A DNA stretch of 64,000 nt from Solibacillus silvestris (GTDB lineage Bacteria > Bacillota > Bacilli > Bacillales_A > Planococcaceae). Below the pieces are notes generated by a model. That model was not told where the DNA came from. It saw only the letters and a program-made list of their open reading frames with translations, and ran no database searches. The translations under genes and the position numbers were made by a program. Within the stretch, counting starts at the first letter, position 1. Each line of letters begins with the position of its first letter. The DNA lies in the NCBI GenBank assembly GCA_001586195.1, contig CP014609.1, forward strand, positions 1,462,001 through 1,526,000. Reading direction: 5' to 3'. This document shows, piece after piece, positions 41,730-50,396 of the stretch.

Positions 41730-42215
41730 TTAATAAACTTCCCATTCTTTATAACATTCTGTATCAATACCTAGTGTGTTTGTTTTTAGCCATTCAAATG
41801 CTTTAAGGACTAAAGGTGAAGCGTTATTTACTGATACATCTTGCTCTGACACCCAAACAGCTCCAAGTGAATCTTGTCCATCAAATTGTAGGGGTTCACT
41901 CAATTCTCCACCTATTTTATTAACTAAATAATAAACAGCTATATGATGTAAGTCTGTGAACCCATTCCAATTGTTAGGGAGTTGAAAATCAATAACACCA
42001 ATATTTTTTAGAATTTCAATTTTAACGCCTGTTTCTTCTAGAAATTCTCTTTTCATTGCAATTGATAAACTTTCCCCAGATTCTAGGCTACCACCGGGGA
42101 GGTCATAACGGTTTTTATATGGCCCACCATTTTTATTTATTACTAGGAGCTTTTCATTTTCTGTATAAATCCCATAAACACCAAAGGCTCGGTGATAATT
42201 TTTGGTTTCCTCCAC
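41730..42215 (-). CDS. NUDIX hydrolase
   Basis: 161 residues. The Nudix box GGSLESGESLSIAMKREF plus LEETGV matches Gx5Ex7REUxEExGU exactly. The substrate could be a nucleotide sugar or oxidised nucleotide; it cannot be decided. Start ATG 42215 follows AAAGGAGTC. A single gene on the minus strand, ending in AT-rich sequence without a clear terminator. Confidence 0.88.
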   Translation of the reverse strand: MEETKNYHRAFGVYGIYTENEKLLVINKNGGPYKNRYDLPGGSLESGESLSIAMKREFLEETGVKIEILKNIGVIDFQLPNNWNGFTDLHHIAVYYLVNKIGGELSEPLQFDGQDSLGAVWVSEQDVSVNNASPLVLKAFEWLKTNTLGIDTECYKEWEVY

Positions 42216-42415
42216 GATACATTGACTCCTTTACTAAAATATACTTGGTAATATTATACAATATATATTTTAATTTTTCTTTACCTGTTAAATTTAGATC
42301 TTGAAAAATTATAAGTTATCAATTTATATTATAAGATCATATTAGGGAATTGTTGGTTAATAGTTGTAAAAATGGTAATATAATGGGGATGTTTTGTTAT
42401 ATAAGGGGGATTAAA

Positions 42416-42706
42416 ATGTTATATTTTAAAGTGGTAGTTAATGGAAATTCTAATCAAGTTTTAACAGAAAGAGAAAAATTGATTTTACAAAACTCAATAT
42501 TGCATTTTTCAGCAATGACAAATGCTATTGTTACAGGCAAAGGGGTTATGTTAAATCCACCAGATGAGGGTACGATGGGAATTGTTTTTGCATATCCTGA
42601 AGCGATTGATGCTGAAAAGGAAGTCGAAGTCCGTGAAAGTATTGTTAAAAGATTAAATAGCTTTTTTACTATGTCAAATCTTGAATTAAATGCAGTTATT
42701 ATTTGA
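42416..42706 (+). CDS. Unrecognised small cytosolic protein
   Basis: 96 residues from ATG 42416, with AAGGGGGAT 5 bases upstream; the longer frame from 42350 lacks a site. No signal or membrane segment. One motif-like stretch is VMLNPPDEGTMGIVFAYPEA. I do not know the family. Repeat R15 begins 8 bases after the stop. Confidence 0.65.
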   Translation: MLYFKVVVNGNSNQVLTEREKLILQNSILHFSAMTNAIVTGKGVMLNPPDEGTMGIVFAYPEAIDAEKEVEVRESIVKRLNSFFTMSNLELNAVII

Positions 42707-42714
42707 AAAACATT

Positions 42715-42733
42715 CTTCAACAATCAGGCTGTT
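42715..42733 (+). repeat. Intergenic repeat R15 (left end only)
   Basis: TTCAACAATCAGGCTGTTT, the left terminus of the family without hairpin or right end. Confidence 0.45.
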
Positions 42734-42799
42734 TAGAAAAACAAGACCAGGTGAGCCGCATTTTTTCTTTTTATGAAAAATAAAAAATTGGGAGGGAAA

Positions 42800-43222
42800 A
42801 TGAAAAATAAAAAAATTTTTATAACGATAAACTGGGCTACATTCACTATTATTTTATTGGTAGGAATTTCTACAGCAGCATTTACGCTGTATGATTTAAA
42901 TACTCAGATTAGGTTTGGGGAGGAATTACAGTCACGTGCGGGGTTCCGATGGGGTATAATGCACATCATCATTTTAATTGTAGTTTTACTGTCTACTTCC
43001 TTATTATGTTTTGGTTGGAAACGACTATTCCCTTTTAATGTACCAATTGCAATCATAATAGCTGGTTTATGCTATTTACTATTTTTCTTTACATTTACAA
43101 TTGGATGGGTCGGTATTGTAGGGATATTTGGCTTCCTTATCGCATTCATGGTTGGCGTAATATTAATCATTTGTTACTTTGTGTTCAAGTTTCTTGAAGT
43201 TCGTAAGGCTAATCACACCTAA
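42800..43222 (+). CDS. Four-helix membrane protein of unknown function
   Basis: 140 residues from ATG 42800 with GGGAGGG upstream. Four hydrophobic segments (about 8-28, 54-72, 80-100, 105-130). No recognised family. Starts a cluster of small membrane genes (to 44416), two of which carry frameshifts. Confidence 0.65.
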   Translation: MKNKKIFITINWATFTIILLVGISTAAFTLYDLNTQIRFGEELQSRAGFRWGIMHIIILIVVLLSTSLLCFGWKRLFPFNVPIAIIIAGLCYLLFFFTFTIGWVGIVGIFGFLIAFMVGVILIICYFVFKFLEVRKANHT

Positions 43223-43283
43223 ATAGTAACTAAGTCATACGGATATCGCCACTCCAGTTTATGCCGTTAAGAGGGGAGATTAT

Positions 43284-43615
43284 ATGAGCGGAGATTCTAT
43301 TGTTTGGTTGATTATAATATTATCTATTTTAATTTGTGATGGAATAGCAGTGTATTTATACCGCAAAAAAGATTCCCTTTATGGGTTTCGGCAATTATTA
43401 TAGCTCTTTTAGTACCAGTGATTGTATATAGTTTTGTGGTTTTAGGAATTGATTATTTTAAAAGAACCAATACCGATCCGGATAATACAGGAGAAGGAAT
43501 AGCCTTTGCAGGAGGATTTATAGCGATAGTACTGGCATTCAATGCAATAGTTATGTTTGTGATCGGAGTTATTTTAAATATCTACACTTTCATTAAAAAG
43601 AGGCAAAGGGGATAA
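43284..43615 (+). pseudogene. Small membrane protein, frameshifted
   Basis: ATG 43284 (GAGGGGAG upstream) gives MSGDSIVWLIIILSILI, then CDGIAVYLYRKK. A frame change at the A-run (43365-43370) then continues FPLWVSAIIIALLVPVIVYS and ends FIKKRQRG at 43615. Removing the shift restores one three-helix protein of about 110 residues. The change is one missing base (or two extra). Either a recent mutation or an assembly error in a homopolymer. Confidence 0.7.
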
Positions 43616-43659
43616 TTGCACGGGTATGCAAAAGTGAAAACTCTAAGGGGGGTAATGTA

Positions 43660-44111
43660 GTGAACCCGCACAATTTAATAATAACCCAGTATCATCCAAA
43701 ATATGCTGAACAGACAGTGGGAATGTGGAGAGAAAGTAAGGAACGGGCTATTGTCAGAAAGAAGGACATAGCTTTGAAAATCATATATATTTTCTAAATA
43801 ATATATTAAGTGAGCAGTATCAAATAGATGTAGTCCTTATGGATGACAAAGTAGTTGGTATGATTGCCTATAATGATAGGGAAATCAGCCAACTTTACAT
43901 TCATATTGATTTTCAAGGATTTGGTATAGGTAAAACATTACTTGATAAGGCAAAAGAACAGTCAAGTGGAAAATTAACATTATATACATTTGAAGTAAAT
44001 GAAAATGCACGAAGATTTTATGAAAAAAATAGCTTTAAAATCATTTCCAGAGGGCACGAAAATGAAGAAAACTTACCTGATATTCTTTATGAATGGATTT
44101 CCAATAAATAA
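43660..44111 (+). pseudogene. GNAT-family acetyltransferase, frameshifted
   Basis: GTG 43660 (AAGGGGGG upstream) opens MNPHNLIITQYHPKYAEQTV and MWRESKERAI. A one-base loss near 43755 moves the rest to another frame: QKEGHSFENHIYFLNNILSE, then MDDKVVGMIAYND and the acetyl-CoA loop IDFQGFGIGKTLL, ending NARRFYEKNSFKI to EWISNK. The restored protein is about 150 residues, normal for GNAT. The surviving downstream ATG at 43839 would give only 90 residues. Confidence 0.8.
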
Positions 44112-44137
44112 TTTAATGGAGAAAATGGAGTGATAGT

Positions 44138-44416
44138 TTGTTGAGAATAATTTTTTCAGTAGTTTCCGCACTTCTTTGTTTGTTATTAATTTCATTATTT
44201 ACAGAAATGCCTTTTCGTTTTGAAGAAAAGATTTTTAACTTAATTGTTGGCACTAATATATACTTACCTTTTGGATTAGGTATTTTAGGATTATTTTTTG
44301 CCATGTTCGGTGTGAAAGGATATATAAGACTTACATTAGTATGCTTATATATAGCTGGTTTGGTTGGCTATCTTGTTATATTTATAATGGCAACAGTTGG
44401 TTTTCAAGAACCATAA
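44138..44416 (+). CDS. Small three-helix membrane protein
   Basis: 92 residues from TTG 44138, with TGGAG eleven bases upstream. Three hydrophobic segments (about 3-20, 38-58, 63-87). No family recognised. Probably the last gene of the 42800-44416 run. Confidence 0.65.
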   Translation: MLRIIFSVVSALLCLLLISLFTEMPFRFEEKIFNLIVGTNIYLPFGLGILGLFFAMFGVKGYIRLTLVCLYIAGLVGYLVIFIMATVGFQEP

Positions 44417-44470
44417 CATTTTCTACTTATAAACTAAATTAGCGATTTTACATTATGTAACCATTTTTTT

Positions 44471-44526
44471 CAATCGGGCGTTTTCTATGAACATGGAAAG
44501 GGTCTTTTTGTATTTTAATGGCCAAA
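44471..44526 (+). repeat. Intergenic repeat R16
   Basis: CAATCGGGCG, hairpin TTTTCTATGAACATGGAAA, T-run GGTCTTTTTGTATTTTAATG, then GGCCAAATT. It lies between converging genes. Confidence 0.6.
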
Positions 44527-44566
44527 TTTAAATACAACGTTCACGAAAATGAGTATATGAGTAAAC

Positions 44567-44595
44567 AAAAATAACCAAGACAATGCCTTGGCTAT
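44567..44595 (-). terminator. Terminator of the ferric siderophore ABC operon
   Basis: Minus strand stem AGCCAAG / CTTGGTT, then ATTTTTG. It overlaps the last codons of the ATPase gene. Confidence 0.65.
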
Positions 44596-45371
44596 CTTTT
44601 ATTTCCATAAGGAATACACATAGGTGTTCCGTATATTGGATCTTCTATAATTTCACAATTTAGTTGGAAAACATCTTGAACGAGCTTTATTGACAAAATA
44701 TCCTTTGGCTTTCCTTGCGCATATATTCCTTTATTAACAAGGGCGATAATATTGGTAGCATAGCGGCAAGCCAAATTGATGTCATGCAGTACCATTACGA
44801 TTGTACGATTTTTTTCTTGGTTCAATTTGTACAATAAATCTAATACTTCAATTTGATGTGTGACATCTAAATAGGTTGTTGGTTCATCAAGTAAAATAAT
44901 ATCTGTTTGTTGCGCCAAAGTCATCGCAATCCATGCCCGTTGTCTTTGTCCACCTGAAAGATTTTCAACTTCCATATTTTTAAACTCCATTAAACCTGTG
45001 GCAGCAATCGCTTGTTCAACAATGAGTTGATCCTCATTAGACCATTGTTTGCGCCAATTTTGATACGGAAATCGTCCTTGTTTCACTAATTGTAGGACGG
45101 TTAAACCTTCTGGTGCCATTGGTTGTTGTGGTAAAATGGCTAGTCTCTTAGCAGTATCTTTTGCGGACAATTTCGTAATATCCTCATTATTTAATAGGAT
45201 GGATCCACTTTGGGGTTTCAATAATCGAGCAATGGATCTTAGAAGTGTAGATTTCCCGCAACCATTTGCGCCTATTAATACGGTGATTTCTCCTTTAGGC
45301 ACAACTAAATCTAAAGGCTCGATAATAATTTTTTCACCGTAATTTAACTGTAGCTGCTTTGTTTCAATCAT
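44592..45371 (-). CDS. Iron-siderophore ABC transporter ATPase
   Basis: 259 residues. Walker A is IGANGCGKSTLLR, signature LSGGQRQRAWIAMTLAQQ, Walker B IILLDEPTTYLD and switch His in VLHDINLA. This is the FecE/FhuC/FepC subgroup that powers uptake of ferric siderophores, ferric citrate, heme or cobalamin. Third gene of the minus-strand unit; 10 bases separate it from the permease. The Fur box upstream of the whole locus (47515-47529) points to iron. Confidence 0.92.
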   Translation of the reverse strand: MIETKQLQLNYGEKIIIEPLDLVVPKGEITVLIGANGCGKSTLLRSIARLLKPQSGSILLNNEDITKLSAKDTAKRLAILPQQPMAPEGLTVLQLVKQGRFPYQNWRKQWSNEDQLIVEQAIAATGLMEFKNMEVENLSGGQRQRAWIAMTLAQQTDIILLDEPTTYLDVTHQIEVLDLLYKLNQEKNRTIVMVLHDINLACRYATNIIALVNKGIYAQGKPKDILSIKLVQDVFQLNCEIIEDPIYGTPMCIPYGNKR

Positions 45372-45381
45372 TGTTATCAGC

Positions 45382-46431
45382 CTACCTTTTTTGCATTTTA
45401 ATTAACAAATAAATAAAGTAAGGTGCCCCTATTGCGGCAGTAAATACCCCTGCGGGAACAACAATAGAACCGAATAAGCTCCGTCCGATCGTATCAGCAA
45501 GTACAACTAAAATTCCACCGATACAAGCTGAAGCAGGAATTAGCGAACCAAATGATGATCCGACTAATTTTCGAGCAATATGGGGAGCCATTAACCCTAC
45601 AAACCCAATTGTACCTGCAAATGATACGGCACTCCCTACAAGAGCGGTACATAAAAGTAACAATGCCAGTCTCGTTTTTTGCACATGTTGTCCTAGGCTA
45701 GTTGCCACATCATCACCAAATTGCTGTAAATTTAAATGGCGAGTAACGAGCAGGGTAATGATGAATAAGCAAGTGACTATAGGAATAATAATTTTCACTT
45801 GTTGCCATGTTGCACTATTCACACTTCCGGTAATCCATACATTTGCTTTACTTGCCTGATAAATTGGGCAAATGAGCATCAATAAGGTTGTGACGGCCTG
45901 CATCAATGAAGCAATTCCAACGCCGATCATGACGAGCCGTGTAGCTGAAACACCATTTTTCCAAGCTAAACTGTAGACGAGTAGTGCCGTAGCTAAAGCA
46001 CCAATAAACGCTGCAAACGGCATCCATTCAATACTTACAGTTAGTGAATTGTTAGCATCGCTAAATAGTGCCAAAAATGCAACAACTGCTGTGCCTGCAC
46101 CAGTTGAAATACCGATCACATCTGGTGAAGCTAAAGGATTACGAATAATTCCTTGTAAAATTGCACCCGAAATTGCTAACCCCATACCAGCAAATAATGA
46201 GATAAAAATTCGTGGCATTCGAAATTCTTGAACGATTAATGTGTCAAATGCGGAACCATTACCAAAGAGTATCGAAATAACTTTAAGCGGAGAAATAAAG
46301 GAATCACCAATCGATAAGCTCAAAATAAACGTTAAAGCAACTATAAGCAGTAATATGAATAGCTTTTTTACAGCGCTTAAATCTACTAGTTGTGAAAAAT
46401 AATTTGATTGTAAGTTCATTAACTTTTTCAT
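45382..46431 (-). CDS. FecCD-family permease, second subunit
   Basis: 349 residues with nine or ten hydrophobic segments. The FecCD family patterns are present: GAILQGIIRNPLASPDVIGI near residue 88, and FAGTIGFVGLMAPHIARKLVG, the coupling region to the ATPase. It overlaps the next upstream permease gene by 4 bases (ATGA-type). It forms the membrane channel as a heterodimer with the other permease. Confidence 0.92.
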   Translation of the reverse strand: MKKLMNLQSNYFSQLVDLSAVKKLFILLLIVALTFILSLSIGDSFISPLKVISILFGNGSAFDTLIVQEFRMPRIFISLFAGMGLAISGAILQGIIRNPLASPDVIGISTGAGTAVVAFLALFSDANNSLTVSIEWMPFAAFIGALATALLVYSLAWKNGVSATRLVMIGVGIASLMQAVTTLLMLICPIYQASKANVWITGSVNSATWQQVKIIIPIVTCLFIITLLVTRHLNLQQFGDDVATSLGQHVQKTRLALLLLCTALVGSAVSFAGTIGFVGLMAPHIARKLVGSSFGSLIPASACIGGILVVLADTIGRSLFGSIVVPAGVFTAAIGAPYFIYLLIKMQKR

Positions 46432-47429
46432 CCTTTATTAAATCCCTTTCTAGCTATATATACAAAGATTGGCGTACCAATTATGGCAGTCATGACGCCC
46501 ACGGGTACTTCTTGTGGCATGATGATATAGCGTGCACCTAAATCTGCAAATAGTAATAAAATCGCTCCAAGAAGTGCAGCTAACGGAATATACCATTGAT
46601 GTTCCGTACCAATTATTTTGCGTGCAATATGCGGAATGATCAAACCGATAAAGCTTATTGGTCCAGCGATTGCAACTGAACCTCCAGCTAGTAGCACAAC
46701 AATGAGTACAATTAATAACTTGGTTCTTAGAACATTCAATCCTAGCCCTTTTGCAACATCCTCACCTAATGACAACAAATTCAATTGTTTCGCCATAATC
46801 GCAGTAATAAGCCAGCCTATAGCAAAAAAAGGCAGTACTACCCAGAGCATTTGGAGATCCCTTCCTTGTACAGATCCTGCAAGCCAAAATAATACCTGAT
46901 CAAGCTGTGCTTCATTGATCGCTAACAAGCCTTGAGTTATGGAATAAAACAACGCACCTAGAGCAGTCCCGGCTAAAGTCAAGTTCATAGGCATCATTTC
47001 TCCATGACCAATAGAACTAATTGCTAAAATACTAAGGGCCGATACAGCCGCACCTAAAAATGCAACTAATGTAAAACTAAAGAGACTTGTCATTTGGAAA
47101 ATACTTTTAGCAAGTACTACAAATAAGCCAGCACCAGCATTTATTCCTAATATACCTGGAGAAGCTAAAGGATTTCTTGTCATTGTTTGGAGTAAAGCAC
47201 CTGCTATTGCAAGGGATGCTCCAACAAAAGTCGCAATAAGCGCCCTAGGTAAACGATGCTTAAGAATAATGATATGTTCATTACTTTTATTAAAATGGAA
47301 AAATGCTTCCCAAGTTGTATGTACATTAGTATTAACATAGCCATATGTAATACTTAGAACGATCCCTATTATCATCATAATAAAACCAAATAATAATAGA
47401 ATTACTTTCGATAAGTTACTTTTCATCAT
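46428..47429 (-). CDS. FecCD-family permease, first subunit
   Basis: 333 residues, with GALLQTMTRNPLASPGILGI and IAGPISFIGLIIPHIARKII as FecCD signatures and about nine membrane helices. It is the first gene of the minus-strand unit, 150 bases from the divergent binding-protein gene. The shared region contains a perfect Fur palindrome, so both directions are probably repressed by Fur with iron. Confidence 0.92.
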   Translation of the reverse strand: MMKSNLSKVILLLFGFIMMIIGIVLSITYGYVNTNVHTTWEAFFHFNKSNEHIIILKHRLPRALIATFVGASLAIAGALLQTMTRNPLASPGILGINAGAGLFVVLAKSIFQMTSLFSFTLVAFLGAAVSALSILAISSIGHGEMMPMNLTLAGTALGALFYSITQGLLAINEAQLDQVLFWLAGSVQGRDLQMLWVVLPFFAIGWLITAIMAKQLNLLSLGEDVAKGLGLNVLRTKLLIVLIVVLLAGGSVAIAGPISFIGLIIPHIARKIIGTEHQWYIPLAALLGAILLLFADLGARYIIMPQEVPVGVMTAIIGTPIFVYIARKGFNKG

Positions 47430-47469
47430 ATGAATTCCTTTGATTAGAATGAATATTTAAAAAATAATG

Positions 47470-47498
47470 TTGACAGAAGATTCCTAGTCAAATATGAT
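47470..47498 (+). promoter_or_regulatory. Sigma-A promoter of the siderophore-binding protein gene
   Basis: TTGACA (47470-47475), 17-base spacer, TATGAT (47493-47498): a near-consensus vegetative promoter. Confidence 0.8.
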
Positions 47499-47514
47499 TT
47501 AAACTGTTAGAAAA

Positions 47515-47529
47515 TGATAATCATTATCA
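47515..47529. promoter_or_regulatory. Fur box
   Basis: TGATAATCATTATCA is a perfect 7-1-7 inverted repeat, identical to the Bacillus Fur core. It lies about 15 bases past the -10 box, covering the expected transcription start region between the divergent units. Confidence 0.92.
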
Positions 47530-47579
47530 ATTACGTATTAGCACAATAATACTAACACACATATCGGAGGAAGAAAAGT

Positions 47580-48563
47580 ATGAAAATGTCATTGAGTAAG
47601 ATTTTAGGAATTTTATTATTGTTAACGGTTTGTGTTCTGGCTGCGTGTAGCGATTCAGGGAAAACCCAAGAGGCAAGTAGTGCTGAGCCGACAGAGGAAA
47701 AATCTACATCATATACAGTAGAGCATGCGATGGGTTCTACAAATATTACATCAACACCTGAAAAAATTGTCGTACTAACAAATGAAGGAACAGAAGCATT
47801 ACTTGCTTTAGGAATTAAACCGGTTGGCGCGGTATCTTCATGGTCAGGTGAACCTTGGTATGAACATATTGCAGAACAAATGGATGGAGTAGAAGTTGTA
47901 GGGCAAGAAACAGCTATCGATTTAGAAGCGATTGCTAAGTTAAAGCCAGATTTAATTATCGGTAATAAAATCCGTCAAGAAGCTGATTATGAAAACTTAA
48001 GTAAAATTGCGCCAACTGTTTTTGCTGAAACATTAACAGGACAATGGAAAGATAATTTCACATTATATGCAGAAGCAGTTAATGCTGTAGATAAAGGCGA
48101 AGAAGTATTGGCGGATTATGATGCTAAAATTCAAGAAACAAAAGAATCTTTAGGTGATGTAACTAATCAATCTGTATCTGTCGTTCGTTTCTTATCAGGC
48201 ACTTCTAGAATTTATTACACTGACTCATTTTCAGGTGTTATTTTAAAAGAATTAGGCTTTAACCGCGTAGGAGAGCAAGCGGATTTATTTACTAAAGATA
48301 ATCAAATGGCAGTAGAAGTCGGTAAAGAATTAATTCCACAAATGGATGGGGATTTGCTATTCTACTTTACTTATCTACCAACAGGCGACGATTCAGCATC
48401 TGCAACAGAAGCTGAATGGACAGCTGATCCATTATGGCAAAATCTTAATGCAGTAAAAAATGGCAAAGCTATTAGCGTGAATGATGCTGTTTGGAATACA
48501 GCAGGTGGTATTTTAGCAGCTCGAAAAATGCTTGAAGAAATTCAAGAATTATTAGCTCCTTAA
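47580..48563 (+). CDS. Iron-siderophore ABC transporter substrate-binding lipoprotein
   Basis: 327 residues. Signal peptide with lipobox VLAAC (Cys about residue 22), then a Ser/Glu-rich linker. The type III periplasmic-binding fold has two lobes linked by a long helix: EKIVVLTNEGTEALLALGIK at the first strand, IDLEAIAKLKPDLIIGNKI in lobe 1 and the helix AEAVNAVDKGEEVLADYDAK between lobes. It captures the ferric complex outside and delivers it to the FecCD permeases encoded on the opposite strand. Resembles FecB/YfmC-type citrate or FeuA-type proteins; ligand not decidable. Confidence 0.9.
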   Translation: MKMSLSKILGILLLLTVCVLAACSDSGKTQEASSAEPTEEKSTSYTVEHAMGSTNITSTPEKIVVLTNEGTEALLALGIKPVGAVSSWSGEPWYEHIAEQMDGVEVVGQETAIDLEAIAKLKPDLIIGNKIRQEADYENLSKIAPTVFAETLTGQWKDNFTLYAEAVNAVDKGEEVLADYDAKIQETKESLGDVTNQSVSVVRFLSGTSRIYYTDSFSGVILKELGFNRVGEQADLFTKDNQMAVEVGKELIPQMDGDLLFYFTYLPTGDDSASATEAEWTADPLWQNLNAVKNGKAISVNDAVWNTAGGILAARKMLEEIQELLAP

Positions 48564-48583
48564 TTGCTACTTAATTTAAAAGA

Positions 48584-48630
48584 GCAGACGTTTAGAATTG
48601 GTTTCATTGCAATCTAAAACGTCTGTTTTT
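48584..48630 (+). terminator. Terminator of the binding-protein gene
   Basis: Arms CAGACGTTTAGATT / AATCTAAAACGTCTG (one bulge), then six Ts. Confidence 0.85.
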
Positions 48631-48755
48631 TATTTAGAATGAAGGTAAAAATGCATGGTGAAGCTATCTGAAAATAATTACAAACAAATTAGAGGAAAAT
48701 ACCGCCTTCTTATCTAATCATTATGTAATACCTATCACTGGAAGGAGTAGCGCAA

Positions 48756-49211
48756 ATGTATCAATATTTTAATGGTTTCGTAATTAGAGAAGGTACTGAT
48801 GGGATTCCAGCCGACTTTGTTGAGTCCTTGTTTAAAGACGCTGGATGGGCAAAAAATATTCCATCGTGGCAAAAAGAAAAATACTCACTCATCTTTAAAA
48901 ATTCCACTTGGGCATTTACTGTTTGGGATAATGAGAGAATGATTGCAATGGTGAGAGTGATATCCGATCAAATCATGGCAGCAAATATAATGGATTTAGT
49001 CGTTTTAACAGAATATAGAGGCAAAGGGTTAGGGAAAAAACTTGTTGAGTTATGTATTCAAAAACTTCCGCATGGGGATTGGTTTGCGCACACTTCAGCA
49101 AACAATTTTAAATTTTACGAGGGCTGCGGATTGGAAGTAAAAGATGTATCAACCCATGGTACTTGTGTATATTATGGCTATATACAAGCTAGGAAAGATG
49201 GACACCGTTAA
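48756..49211 (+). CDS. GNAT-family N-acetyltransferase
   Basis: 151 residues. Motif A is MDLVVLTEYRGKGLGKKLVE (RGKGLG loop) followed by FYEGCGLEVKDVS. The N-terminus FVESLFKDAGWAKNIPSW is typical of the family annotated as GNAT with a Trp-rich first helix. Substrate unknown. GGAAGGAG precedes the ATG. Confidence 0.85.
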   Translation: MYQYFNGFVIREGTDGIPADFVESLFKDAGWAKNIPSWQKEKYSLIFKNSTWAFTVWDNERMIAMVRVISDQIMAANIMDLVVLTEYRGKGLGKKLVELCIQKLPHGDWFAHTSANNFKFYEGCGLEVKDVSTHGTCVYYGYIQARKDGHR

Positions 49212-49293
49212 AACCTTTTCTTCAGATAGAAATGGGCAAGTAAACTTATTTGGGGCGGTATTAGTAGAGATAATAAGAAAAGTTTATAATTTA

Positions 49294-49337
49294 CTCAATT
49301 GGGCGCAATTCTTGGATAGGATCGCGCTTGTCTTTGC
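49294..49337 (+). repeat. Intergenic repeat R17 (diverged)
   Basis: CTCAATTGGGCGCAATTCTT, loop, GGATCGCGC, TTGTCTTTGCC; right end lost. Confidence 0.45.
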
Positions 49338-49443
49338 CAAACCAATCTTTTAAGATATGTTTCAAAATGACGGTTTGGATGCATGTAGAAGGATTTATAA
49401 AGTTCATAGTGGAAAATTAGAAGCTTTTAAATGGAGGAGAAAA

Positions 49444-49929
49444 ATGACTACAACTTATGTTAATTGGGGCAAATCAAGAGTTAAATTAACTTGGGAAGAA
49501 AATACTTTACTTCCTCAATCTAATTTGATTACAAGTGTACACGGTTTTTGTTTTCAAGAAGATCAACTGTTACTAGTCGACTTAAAGGATCGAGGGTGGG
49601 ATTTTCCGGGAGGACACATCGAACCAGAGGAAACTCCAGAGGAATGCTTTAAACGGGAAGCTTTAGAAGAGGGCTTTATTGATGGGGAATGTGAGTTATT
49701 GGGACATATAATTGTAGACCATTGCGAAAATCCAATGTGGACAGAAAACAGTCCATATCCTAAAATCGGTTATCAAGTTTTCTACAAAATGAATATCACA
49801 AAATTGTTACCATTTGAAGGTAGTTATGAATCTACCCGACGTATTTTTATAAACCCTAATGATATTTCCGAATATTATCCAAAATGGAATGGGCTTTATC
49901 AGGAAATAATGGACTGTGCTATACAATAA
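49444..49929 (+). CDS. NUDIX hydrolase
   Basis: 161 residues from ATG 49444 with TGGAGGAG five bases upstream; the same frame is open from 49357 but without a site. The Nudix box GGHIEPEETPEECFKREA plus LEEGFI fits the consensus. Second NUDIX protein of the window, and not closely similar to the one at 41730-42215. Substrate unknown. It follows a GNAT gene but repeat R17 lies between. Confidence 0.85.
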   Translation: MTTTYVNWGKSRVKLTWEENTLLPQSNLITSVHGFCFQEDQLLLVDLKDRGWDFPGGHIEPEETPEECFKREALEEGFIDGECELLGHIIVDHCENPMWTENSPYPKIGYQVFYKMNITKLLPFEGSYESTRRIFINPNDISEYYPKWNGLYQEIMDCAIQ

Positions 49930-50210
49930 ATGCCGTATGAAATTTTATACATATACCGTTCCTAACTAATCATTTGAGGAACACAGAAAAACGATTTTAC
50001 GCAAGGTTTAATATACATATTAAAGAAGATGAAGGTTTTACCTGTCTAAATAAATTAGTAAGAGAAAGCCGATTCAAGTTATTGAAGCAATCACAAATTA
50101 CTATAATTTAGATAACTTAAATGTTCACCGATTTTAGATATTAAATAATTAAAAAGTTGAAATACAAAATGGTCTTATAACATTTTAGTTATGCTTTAAT
50201 TTATACCTTC

Positions 50211-50281
50211 TACAATCGGATGCTATCTTTGAAATAAACAAGGATAAGCGCTCATCTTCATTTTAGGACCAGATTTGAAGA
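50211..50281 (+). repeat. Intergenic repeat R18 (diverged)
   Basis: TACAATCGGATGC, hairpin TATCTTTGAAATAAACAAGGATA, then a T-rich arm and AGGACCAGATTTGAAG. The rest of 49930-50396 has no clear gene; around 50020-50110 a short protein-like frame suggests a remnant. Confidence 0.5.
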
Positions 50282-50351
50282 ATGGTTGGGGTAATAATAT
50301 GTAATAATTAATGGCAGTTTTTACATTAGACTAGCTCTTCCAATAATGAAA

Positions 50352-50384
50352 AGGTACTTTTGAAATAACAGAGACAAAAGTACC
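50352..50384 (-). terminator. Terminator of the adhB cluster
   Basis: Arms AGGTACTTTTG / CAAAAGTACCT; on the minus strand followed by TTTTCATT. It lies 13 bases beyond the adhB stop. Confidence 0.8.
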
Positions 50385-50396
50385 TACACACTAAAT

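Noticed and set aside
41527-41745. 72-codon minus-strand open frame after ECF module 4
   Set aside because: It overlaps repeat R14, has no site and no recognisable pattern.
49357-49443. 29-codon upstream extension of the second NUDIX gene
   Set aside because: No ribosome binding site, whereas TGGAGGAG precedes ATG 49444, and the extension is not Nudix-like.
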